Assembly (NCBI GenBank): GCA_050731755.1
Contig: JBOHPP010000022.1
Span: 1 to 46,723 of the forward strand
DNA length: 46,723 nucleotides
Source: JBOHPP01 sp050731755
GTDB lineage: Bacteria; Methylomirabilota; Methylomirabilia; Rokubacteriales; CSP1-6
Reading direction: 5' to 3'
Position 1 is the stretch's first letter. Every line of letters begins with the position of its first letter. This document shows positions 40,862-46,723 of this stretch, piece after piece. The notes under the pieces are model-generated. The model was not told the origin of the DNA. It ran no database searches and saw only the letters and a list, made by a program, of their open reading frames with translations. The translations under genes and the position numbers were made by a program.

Positions 40862-42225
40862 GCGGTTCGGCCGCGCTGGCCAGCGACATTGCGCGGCCGA
40901 TCATCGCCATCGTCGGCCGCCCCAACGTCGGCAAGTCCTCACTCTTCAACCGGCTGATCGGGCGGCGGCGCGCCCTCGTCCGCGACGTGCCGGGCGTCAC
41001 CCGCGATCGCCTCTACGGTCAGGTCGAGTTCGAGCGGTGGCGGGCGACGGCGGTGGACACCGGAGGCTTCGACCCGGGGTCGGTCGAGCCGCTAGTCGAG
41101 GGTGTGCGGCGCCAGATCCTGGTCGCCGTGGACGAAGCCGACCTGGTGTTGATGGTGGTGGACGCGCGGGACGGCGTCACCGCGCTCGACGAGGAGATCG
41201 CCCGCGTGCTCCGGCGCTCCGGGCGCCCCGTCGTGCTTATCGCCAACAAGGTCGATGCCGCCGGCCAGGAGCCGGCCCTCAGCGAGTTCTATCGCCTCGG
41301 CCTGGGCGAGCCCGTGGCCGTCTCCGCCGAGCACGGTCGCGGCGTGGCCGAGATGCTCGAGACGGTGCAGGCGCGCTGCCCGCGCCCGGCACCGCTTGCG
41401 CCGAGCAGCGAGAAAGTGCATATCGCCGTTGTGGGCCGGCCCAACGTCGGCAAGTCGTCGCTGGTCAACGCCATCATCGGGGCCGAGCGCGTCCTCGTGC
41501 ATTCGGAGCCGGGCACGACCCGGGACGCGGTGGACACCACGCTCGTCTACGGGGACCGGCCCTACGTCCTCATCGACACTGCCGGCATCCGGCGCAAGGG
41601 GCGCGTCAGCGAGCCCCTCGAGAAGCTGGCGGTGGTGATGGCGCTCAAGAGTCTCGAGCGCTGCCAGGTGGCGCTGGTGATGCTGGACGCCTCGGAGGGG
41701 CTCACCGCGCAGGACGCCCACATCGCGGGCTACGCGGACGCCGCCGGGCGGGCCTCGGTGATCGTGGTCAACAAGTGGGACCTCGTCCCGCCGGGCATGG
41801 TGCGCAAAGCCGAGGTCGTGGACCAGATCCGTGACCGCTTGCCGTTCCTCGGCTACGCGCCGATCTGCTTCACCTCGGCCACGCGCGCCGAAGGCGTGGC
41901 CGAGCTCTTCGAGGCCATCGACACCGTGGCCGCCGAGGCGCGGCGGCGCGTGCCGGCTCCCGCCGTCACCGCGACGCTGCAGCAGGCGCTCGGCCGCCGG
42001 CCGGTGTCCATCGCCGGCGTGCCGCTCACGATCCAGTCCGCGAACCAGGTGGCGACGGGGCCGCCGACGTTCGCGGTGCGCGTGAACAAGCCCGGCGAGA
42101 TCCACTTCTCGTACGAGCGCTACCTGATCAACGCGCTCCGTCGGGCCTTCGCATTCACCGGTTCGCCCATCCGGCTGTCCTTCCGCCGCGCGGTCGGTCC
42201 TCGCGGCCGCCGGCTTCGGCGGTGA
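40858..42225 (+). CDS. der: Der (EngA), tandem ribosome-assembly GTPase
   Basis: Der acts in 50S subunit maturation. The 455-residue protein has two GTPase domains: the first with G1 GRPNVGKSSLFN (~20-31), PGVTRDRLYG, DTGGFDPGS and NKVDA, and the second with G1 GRPNVGKSSLVN (~193-204), PGTTRDAVDT, DTAGIRRKGRVSE and NKWDLV. The C-terminal KH-like domain (~350-440) contains FAVRVNKPGEIHFSYERYLINALRRAFAFTGSPIRLSFR, the usual end, plus a basic tail. The GTG start overlaps the upstream stop and the end overlaps the DUF3047 gene, both as GTGA. Confidence 0.97.
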   Translation: MSGSAALASDIARPIIAIVGRPNVGKSSLFNRLIGRRRALVRDVPGVTRDRLYGQVEFERWRATAVDTGGFDPGSVEPLVEGVRRQILVAVDEADLVLMVVDARDGVTALDEEIARVLRRSGRPVVLIANKVDAAGQEPALSEFYRLGLGEPVAVSAEHGRGVAEMLETVQARCPRPAPLAPSSEKVHIAVVGRPNVGKSSLVNAIIGAERVLVHSEPGTTRDAVDTTLVYGDRPYVLIDTAGIRRKGRVSEPLEKLAVVMALKSLERCQVALVMLDASEGLTAQDAHIAGYADAAGRASVIVVNKWDLVPPGMVRKAEVVDQIRDRLPFLGYAPICFTSATRAEGVAELFEAIDTVAAEARRRVPAPAVTATLQQALGRRPVSIAGVPLTIQSANQVATGPPTFAVRVNKPGEIHFSYERYLINALRRAFAFTGSPIRLSFRRAVGPRGRRLRR

Positions 42226-43124
42226 CGCTCCGCCGGCCGCGGTGGCGCCGGACGCGACTGACGGCCGCGATCGGCCTGGCCGTCGTCGGTGGCGGGCTCG
42301 TTCTGCTGGCCGTTCCCGCGTACCTCGGGTCCTACTTCGGCTGGCTGGGAACGCGGCCCGCCGTCGTGAACACCGTGGCGCCGCCGCCAGGACCGCCCGC
42401 GGTGGGTGGCCCGCTCACGATCCCGGTCGTCGATCCCGTGCCCGCGGCCTGGCCGGCGCCGGGCCCGCCCGCGCGGTGGCAGTTGCGCGAGTTCGCCGGC
42501 CAGGCCGTGGTCGAGAGCCTGCGGAGTGACGTCGGTCCGGCGCTCCGGCTGCGGAGCGAGGCCGCCTCGTTCGCGCTCTACCGCGGCGTGATCGTCGATC
42601 TGAACGAGCGGCCGATGCTCTCCTGGTCGTGGAAGGTGACCGTCCTGCCGTCAGGCGGCGACGGGCGGCAGCGGGAGACCGACGATCAGGCGGCTCAGGT
42701 CTACGTCGTGTTCCCTCGCTGGCCCGGGCTCGGCGCCAACAGCGACGTCATCGGCTACGTGTGGGACACGAGCGCGCCGGCCGGCACGCGCATCACGAGC
42801 CCCAAGGCCGCCAACGTCCGCAGCATCGTCGTGGAGTCGGGACGGGCGGAGCTCGGGACCTGGCGTCAGTACCGGCGGAACGTGCGTGACGACTATGCCG
42901 CGCTCTTCGGCCGCCGGCCGCCGAGGGTGGGGGGCGTCGCGATCATGATCGACGCTGAGGACACCGGGGGTGCCGCCGAGGCCCTGCTGGGGGACCTCGA
43001 GTTTTCGGCTCGTGAAGGCACTGGAAATCCAACGGCTATGCTAAGATGTCGCGCATGGCGGACGACGAACACTACGATCACGAACGTCGCTCGGTTTTCT
43101 CGGCCATGTGGTTCCGTGTCCTGA
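42222..43124 (+). CDS. DUF3047-like exported protein
   Basis: The frame gives up to 300 residues. An N-terminal hydrophobic segment (~14-38) after a basic start suggests a signal anchor, followed by a Pro/Gly/Ala-rich linker (~45-85). The folded part contains RWQLREFAGQAVVESLRSDVGPALRLRSEA, LSWSWKVTVLP, DDQAAQVYVVFPRWP, IGYVWDTSAPAGT, SIVVESGR, RRNVRDDYAALFGRRPP and VGGVAIMIDAEDTGGAAEALLGDLEF, which match what I know of DUF3047, a family of unknown function with a lectin-like beta-sandwich look. The conserved part ends near residue 270; the final ~25 residues overlap the next gene by 79 bases and look like read-through. The GTG start overlaps der. Confidence 0.78.
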   Translation: MTLRRPRWRRTRLTAAIGLAVVGGGLVLLAVPAYLGSYFGWLGTRPAVVNTVAPPPGPPAVGGPLTIPVVDPVPAAWPAPGPPARWQLREFAGQAVVESLRSDVGPALRLRSEAASFALYRGVIVDLNERPMLSWSWKVTVLPSGGDGRQRETDDQAAQVYVVFPRWPGLGANSDVIGYVWDTSAPAGTRITSPKAANVRSIVVESGRAELGTWRQYRRNVRDDYAALFGRRPPRVGGVAIMIDAEDTGGAAEALLGDLEFSAREGTGNPTAMLRCRAWRTTNTTITNVARFSRPCGSVS

Positions 43125-43999
43125 TCGTGGTCCTGGTGCTGGGCGCCGCGGCGGTTCTCGCCGTGCCCTACGTGCTGGATCTGGTGAGCCTGCCCTCGAC
43201 GAAGCAGACGGCGTCGGTGAAGCCGTCGGTGCCCGCAGCGCCGCCGCCGACGGCGTCGCAGCCGGCAGGAGCGCCGTCCTCGGCGACGACTCCCAGTCAG
43301 CCAGCGCCCAGTCAACCCACCACCCCCGTCGAGACAGCCAAGCCGGAACCGGCCACGCCAGCGGAACCGGAGAAGACCGCCCCGGCCGCGGAGGAGGCCA
43401 AGCCGGTGGCCAAGGCCGTCGAGCCGGCCAGGCCGAAGATGGAGGCCAGGGCCAAGCCTGCGGTGACGAGGGCCGCGGCGGCACGAGGCCCGTACTGGGT
43501 GCAGGTCGGCGCCTTCCGGGACGCCGACGCGGCCAAGCGCGTGGCCGAGCGGCTGCGCGCCGACAACTACACGGTCCAGGAGTCGGCAAAGCCGGAGTCC
43601 ACAGCGGCGCCTGCACCGGCGCCCGCGCCCGCGTCCGGCCCCACCGATCGGTACAACGTGTTCGTGTCGGGCATCGCCCCGGCCGAGCTGGATTCCAAGC
43701 TCTCGGCCAAGGGGCTGACCGCCGAGTCGGTCGCGGGCGGGGTGGTGGTCAAGCCCAGCCTGCCCCTGCGTGACGCGGTGACCTTGTCGCGCGAGCTTGC
43801 CGGCGAGGGGCTCAGAGTCCAGGTGCGCCGGGCGGCGAGCGATGCCTCGCCCTCCGCCGCGCCCTCGGCGGCGGTGAGCAGCGACGGGTTGCACCGCGTG
43901 CGCGTTGGAAGCTTCCCCGACCGGGCCTCGGCGATGGTCGTGCTCAAGGAGCTGGAGGCCAAGGGATACAAGCCCTTCCTGGCGCGGGGCACGCAGTGA
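43046..43999 (+). CDS. Membrane-anchored SPOR-domain protein
   Basis: This 317-residue protein has a short cytoplasmic head (ADDEHYDHERR), one transmembrane helix (~23-45), a long Pro/Ala/Thr/Lys-rich linker (~50-145) and SPOR-type repeats. One is at ~150-180 (YWVQVGAFRDADAAKRVAERLRADNYTVQ) and another is at the C-terminus (HRVRVGSFPDRASAMVVLKELEAKGYKPFLAR); a third, degenerate unit lies between them (RYNVFVSGI...VVVKPSLPLRD). SPOR domains bind peptidoglycan stripped of stem peptides at division sites, so a septal role is likely. ATG 43046 or 43055 could be the start; the latter gives MADDEHYD. Its start lies inside the preceding gene's tail. Confidence 0.88.
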   Translation: MSRMADDEHYDHERRSVFSAMWFRVLIVVLVLGAAAVLAVPYVLDLVSLPSTKQTASVKPSVPAAPPPTASQPAGAPSSATTPSQPAPSQPTTPVETAKPEPATPAEPEKTAPAAEEAKPVAKAVEPARPKMEARAKPAVTRAAAARGPYWVQVGAFRDADAAKRVAERLRADNYTVQESAKPESTAAPAPAPAPASGPTDRYNVFVSGIAPAELDSKLSAKGLTAESVAGGVVVKPSLPLRDAVTLSRELAGEGLRVQVRRAASDASPSAAPSAAVSSDGLHRVRVGSFPDRASAMVVLKELEAKGYKPFLARGTQ

Positions 44000-44054
44000 C
44001 CCACATGGCCTGGGTTCGCCAGAGCGTCGCTCCCGGGGGAGGTGAGCCGTCGCT

Positions 44055-44336
44055 GTGACCAAGAACGACCTGGTCAACTCCGTCGCCGCCCACGGGCTCT
44101 CGAAGCGGCACGCGGCGTCCGTCGTCGAGTCGGTGTTCGACATCATCTTCCGGTGCTTCGAAAAGGGCGAAGACGTCAAGATCGTCGGCTTCGGCCACTT
44201 CCGGATCCGGTCCAAAGCGTCGCGCCGGGGCCGCAATCCCCAGACGGGCGACAGCATCGAGATCACCGCCCGCAAGGTTCTGACCTTCAAGCCCTCGAAG
44301 GGGCTCAAGCAACGGATCAACACCCACTCGGCGTGA
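44055..44336 (+). CDS. IHF/HU-family DNA-bending protein (second copy, IhfA-like)
   Basis: This 93-residue protein begins MTKNDLVNSVAAHGLSKRHA and has VKIVGFGHFRIRSKASRRGRNPQTGDSIEITARKVLTFKPSKGLKQRIN. GFGHF replaces the more common GFGSF/GFGxF, and GRNPQTG with ITARKVLTFKPS is typical of IhfA. The gene pairs with a MerR-type gene, as IhfA does in delta-proteobacteria. It could form a heterodimer with the protein at 31725. The G-rich Shine-Dalgarno sequence GGGGGAGG at 44035-44042 lies 12 bases before the GTG, a long spacing, and is partly palindromic with the preceding CTCCC. The stop overlaps the next GTG. Confidence 0.93.
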   Translation: MTKNDLVNSVAAHGLSKRHAASVVESVFDIIFRCFEKGEDVKIVGFGHFRIRSKASRRGRNPQTGDSIEITARKVLTFKPSKGLKQRINTHSA

Positions 44337-44686
44337 CGGTCGAGCCGGCGGAGAAGCTCTACTACCGCATCGGCGAGGTCGAGGGTATGACCGGCGTGCC
44401 CGCCTACGTCCTCCGGTACTGGGAATCCGAATTCAAGCTCCTTCGGCCCAAGAAGAACCCGGCCGGCCAGCGTATCTACCGCCGGCGCGAACTCGACTTG
44501 GTGATCCGCATCAAGACCCTCCTCTACGAGGAACGACTGACCCTGGAAGGCGCCAAGAAGCGTCTGCTCGCCGAGTCCCGCCGGGTCGACCAGCTCCAGC
44601 TCGGGCTGAAGGAGACCGCCTACGCCTCGACCCTCCGCCGCGTCCGCGACCGTCTGACCACGCTGCGGACGCGGCTGAGTCCTTGA
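44333..44686 (+). CDS. Small MerR-family transcriptional regulator
   Basis: This is a 117-residue protein starting at GTG 44333 (overlap with the IHF gene). It has the MerR winged-helix: YYRIGEVEGMTGVPAYVLRYWESEFKLLRPKKNPAGQRIYRRRELDLVIRIKTLLYEERLTLEGAKKRLL (~10-80), in which the RYWE and RxYRRRE parts contact DNA, and then a short coiled helix (~85-115). There are no effector-binding cysteines and no ligand domain. The same gene lies between ihfA and tRNA-Pro/surE in delta-proteobacteria-type genomes; its target is not known to me. Confidence 0.9.
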   Translation: MTVEPAEKLYYRIGEVEGMTGVPAYVLRYWESEFKLLRPKKNPAGQRIYRRRELDLVIRIKTLLYEERLTLEGAKKRLLAESRRVDQLQLGLKETAYASTLRRVRDRLTTLRTRLSP

Positions 44687-44725
44687 AGCTTCCCCGACTT
44701 TCTGGGAGTATGGACGCCGGGCGGT

Positions 44726-44802
44726 CGGGGCGTGGCGCAGCCCGGTAGCGCACAGGACTGGGGGTCCTGGGGTCGCTGGTTCGAATCCAGTCGCCCCGAC
44801 CA
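44726..44802 (+). tRNA. tRNA-Pro (GGG anticodon)
   Basis: The sequence folds as a standard 77-base tRNA with encoded CCA. The acceptor arm CGGGGCG (44726-44732) pairs with CGCCCCG (44792-44798), followed by A and CCA (44800-44802). The D arm contains AGCCCGGTAGCGC. The anticodon stem CAGGA/TCCTG holds the loop CTGGGGG with GGG at 44760-44762, reading proline CCC and CCU codons. The T arm CTGG-TTCGAAT-CCAG is canonical. It lies 39 bases after the merR gene and 14 before surE. Confidence 0.97.
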
Positions 44803-44816
44803 TCTTCCCTCTCTGA

Positions 44817-45587
44817 ATGGCCGTTCTACTGGTCACCAACGATGACGGCGTCCATGCGGCCGGCTTGGCCGCGTTGGCCGGTGCGCTGGAAGACCTCGGA
44901 GAGGTCTACGTCCTGGCCCCCGAGCGCGAGCAGAGTGCCTGCAGTCACGCGCTGACCCTGCACCGCCCGCTCCGCGTCGAGCGCCTGCGCGACCGCTGGT
45001 TCGCCGTCAACGGCACGCCGTCCGACTGCGTCAACCTGGCGGTCCTCGGCTTCCTGCCTGAACCGCCGGTCCTGATCGTCTCGGGTATCAATCACGGCTC
45101 GAACCTGGGCGATGACGTCACGTACTCGGGCACGGTGTCGGCGGCGATGGAAGGCATACTGCTGGGCGTGCCCTCGGTGGCCGTGTCGCTCGTGGGCGGG
45201 GGCGACTTCACTCAGGCGGCGGAGGTGGCCCGCCTGGTGGCCACGCGGGTCCTGGTAGAGCCGCTGCCGGCCAAGACCCTGCTCAACGTGAACGTTCCCC
45301 AGGGCGTACCGCGGGGCGTCCGGGCGACGCGGCTCGGGCACCGCGTGTACATGGGAAAGATCGTCGAACAGCGCGATCCACGCGGACGCACGCACTATTG
45401 GATCGGGGGCGGTGAGCCGCAGTGGGAGGCGCTCGAAGGCACGGACATGGGGGCGATTCACGAAGGTTGGGTCTCGGTGACGCCCGTGCACCTGGATCTC
45501 ACGCATCACCGTGCGCTCGCCCAGATGGCCGACTGGTCGGGCGCGCTCACCGCCCAGCTCAAGCGCGCGCGCCCGGGGAAGGCCTAG
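44817..45587 (+). CDS. surE: SurE, 5'/3'-nucleotidase
   Basis: SurE dephosphorylates nucleoside monophosphates and short polyphosphates, and takes part in stress survival. The 256-residue protein starts AVLLVTNDDGVHAAGLAALA with the metal-binding DD pair, followed by VLAPEREQSACSHALTL, VNGTPSDCVNLAV, IVSGINHGSNLGDDVTYSGTVSAAMEGILLGVPSVAVS, LLNVNVP and TDMGAIHEGWVSVTPVHLDLTH, the full set of family motifs. The length is normal. The stop TAG (45585-45587) abuts the IS630 element; its TA is probably the target dinucleotide and its G the first base of the element. The genes that usually follow (pcm and a LysM peptidase) are not seen because the IS fills the rest of the window. Confidence 0.96.
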   Translation: MAVLLVTNDDGVHAAGLAALAGALEDLGEVYVLAPEREQSACSHALTLHRPLRVERLRDRWFAVNGTPSDCVNLAVLGFLPEPPVLIVSGINHGSNLGDDVTYSGTVSAAMEGILLGVPSVAVSLVGGGDFTQAAEVARLVATRVLVEPLPAKTLLNVNVPQGVPRGVRATRLGHRVYMGKIVEQRDPRGRTHYWIGGGEPQWEALEGTDMGAIHEGWVSVTPVHLDLTHHRALAQMADWSGALTAQLKRARPGKA

Positions 45588-46723
45588 TGTCCTGTCTCAG
45601 ATATATAGTTACAATGCATGCGAGTCATGCTACCGTGGCTTCACGATGTGGAAACCAGCGCGTGCGTTGCGTGTCCGCCCGGAAGATCGCGAGTGGTTGG
45701 AGACCTTGGTGGAAGGCGGCAAGACGCCGCAGCGGGTCGTTCTGAGGGCGCGGATCGTGCTGGGCGCCGCCGCCGGGCAGTCGAACAACGGGTTAGCCAA
45801 GGAACTGGGAATCAGCCGCCCCACCTTGCTGCGGTGGCGCCAGCGGTATGCGGAGGCGGGGGTCGCCGGCCTCGTGAAGGATGCGCCGCGCCCGGGTCGC
45901 CGCAAGCGGATTCGACCGGAGAAGGTGGAAGCCATCGTGAATGCGACGCTGCACACGACGCCGCGGGACGCCACCCAGTGGAGCGTGCGGTCGCTGGCCC
46001 AGGCCCAGCGGGTGAGTCCGGCGACGGTGCATCGGATCTGGCAGGCGGCCAACCTGCAGCCGCATCGCACGAAGACGTTCAAGTTGAGTCGCGATCCGCA
46101 CTTTGTCCGCAAGCTGCGGGATGTCGTCGGTCTCTACATGAATCCCCCGGCGAAGGCGTTGGTCCTGAGCGTGGACGAGAAGAGTCAGATCCAGGCCCTG
46201 GACCGGACCCAGCCGATCCTGCCCTTGCGGCCGGGGGTGCCGGCGCGCCAGACCCACGATTACACGCGCCACGGAACGACGACGCTGTTCGCCGCCCTCA
46301 ATGTCCTGGAGGGGCAGGTGATCGAGACGTGCCAGCCCCGCCACACGCACGCCGAATTCCTCGCCTTCTTGGAGAAGATCGATCGGCAGACCTCCCGCAA
46401 ACGGGACATCCATCTCATCCTGGACAACTACGGCACGCACAAGCATCCGACGGTGAAGACCTGGATGGTCGAGCACCCGCGGTTCCATTTCCACTTCACC
46501 CCGACGGGGGCCTCGTGGCTGAACCTCGTCGAGCGCTTCTTCGCCGAGATCACGCGCAAACGGATCCGACGCGGGACCTTCCGCAGCGTCCCGGCGCTCA
46601 TCGCCGCGATTCGCGCCTATGTGCGCGAGCACAACAAGCACCCTCGTCCGTTCATCTGGACGGCAACGGCAGCGGCCATCTTGCGCAAGATCAAGCATTG
46701 TAAACAAGCGCTAGAGACAGGAC
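45585..46723 (+). mobile_element. IS630-family insertion sequence (right edge at or just past window end)
   Basis: The element is bounded by inverted repeats. GTCCTGTCTC at 45589-45598 matches the reverse complement of GAGACAGGAC at 46714-46723 perfectly, and a second block, TTACAATGC at 45609-45617, matches GCATTGTAA at 46695-46703; both blocks lie at the same distance from their ends (20 bases). A TA at 45585-45586 is the likely target dinucleotide, as IS630-family elements insert into TA and duplicate it. The window ends at the inner edge of the right terminal bases, so AC followed by TA is predicted next. The base composition of the ends is more AT-rich than the surroundings. Confidence 0.9.
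45646..46723 (+). CDS. IS630-family DDE transposase, 3' end beyond window
   Basis: The frame opens at ATG 45646 (MWKPARALRVRPEDREWLE) and has no stop before the window end, giving 359 codons plus one base; the protein should end within or just past the right inverted repeat. The N-terminus carries a helix-turn-helix (NNGLAKELGISRPTLLRWRQRYAEAGVAGL, ~48-77) and a basic linker RPGRRKR. The catalytic triad is Asp177 (LSVDEKSQ), Asp260 (LILDNYGTHK) and Glu296 (WLNLVERFF), with 35 residues between the last two as in this family. The triad is complete and nothing disrupts the frame, so the copy may be active. Confidence 0.93.
   Translation, partial: MWKPARALRVRPEDREWLETLVEGGKTPQRVVLRARIVLGAAAGQSNNGLAKELGISRPTLLRWRQRYAEAGVAGLVKDAPRPGRRKRIRPEKVEAIVNATLHTTPRDATQWSVRSLAQAQRVSPATVHRIWQAANLQPHRTKTFKLSRDPHFVRKLRDVVGLYMNPPAKALVLSVDEKSQIQALDRTQPILPLRPGVPARQTHDYTRHGTTTLFAALNVLEGQVIETCQPRHTHAEFLAFLEKIDRQTSRKRDIHLILDNYGTHKHPTVKTWMVEHPRFHFHFTPTGASWLNLVERFFAEITRKRIRRGTFRSVPALIAAIRAYVREHNKHPRPFIWTATAAAILRKIKHCKQALETG

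Noticed and set aside
43037..43042. TATGCT as a -10 box before the SPOR gene
   Set aside because: No -35-like hexamer lies at 16-18 bases; the match alone is too weak.
44030..44054. Hairpin hiding the ribosome-binding site of the IhfA-like gene
   Set aside because: CTCCC and GGGAG could pair, but the loop would be only two or three bases and the arms short; not enough to call a regulatory structure.
44684..44725. Promoter for tRNA-Pro (TTGAAG and TATGGA)
   Set aside because: The spacing is 20 bases and the -10 match is poor; the tRNA may be co-transcribed with the upstream genes.
45618..46703. A 361-codon + frame covering the transposase region
   Set aside because: It has no transposase motifs. 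The true DDE transposase is in another frame from 45646 and runs off the window.

Overview
The window is a strongly G+C-rich, gene-dense stretch of a chromosome from a Gram-negative (diderm) bacterium. BamA, a Skp-like chaperone and a full run of lipid A, Kdo and heptose genes show an LPS-bearing outer membrane. Every gene is on the + strand, most neighbours overlap by ATGA/GTGA or TGATG, and GTG starts are frequent. The gene order (bamA-skp-lpxD-lpxA-oxidoreductase-lpxI-lpxB-waaA; pheA-hisC-tyrA-aroA-cmk-plsC-rpsA-sppA; ihfA-merR-tRNA-Pro-surE) resembles delta-proteobacteria-like and Methylomirabilota/Rokubacteria-like genomes. That placement is inference from synteny and base composition, not a database result.

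Layout. (1) 1-274: the end of a Clp/Hsp100 ATPase. (2) 300-19763: envelope biogenesis: BamA and Skp, then lipid A synthesis (LpxD, LpxA, a GnnA-like oxidoreductase, LpxI, LpxB), Kdo transfer (WaaA), LpxK, a heptosyltransferase, four consecutive GT-B glycosyltransferases, ADP-heptose synthesis (GmhB, split HldE kinase and nucleotidyltransferase), a second heptosyltransferase and a GT2 enzyme. (3) 19763-22997: TrpS, condensin partners ScpA/ScpB and an RluB-type pseudouridine synthase. (4) 23010-31515: a promoter-led run for aromatic amino acids (PheA, HisC-type aminotransferase, TyrA, AroA) continuing into Cmk, PlsC, ribosomal protein S1 and SppA. (5) 31646-43999: an HU/IHF protein, a HIT protein, MutS, MutL, MiaA, HflX, a CDP-alcohol phosphatidyltransferase, a PDZ/radical-SAM-like/DUF512 protein, Der, a DUF3047 protein and a SPOR protein. 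(6) 44055-45587: a second IHF-type protein, a MerR regulator, tRNA-Pro(GGG) and SurE. (7) 45585-46723: an IS630-family element whose transposase runs off the window end.

Most of the window is ordinary housekeeping. The least explained structure lies in two operon-internal gaps. Between scpA and scpB there is a 42-bp tandem array ending in an 11-bp GC hairpin. Between aroA and cmk there is a 43-bp duplication of the aroA tail around another GC hairpin. In both places the inserted DNA is open in the operon direction, and at aroA-cmk it rebuilds the ATGA stop/start overlap at each end. This looks like a family of small palindromic elements accommodated as translated bridges, which I consider the best candidate here for something undescribed. 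Other points of interest are the oxidoreductase between lpxA and lpxI without its usual aminotransferase partner, the lack of hfq between miaA and hflX, and an IS630 copy abutting the surE stop codon. No defence system, CRISPR, phage or biosynthetic cluster was seen. No gene-free stretch exceeds 300 bases.
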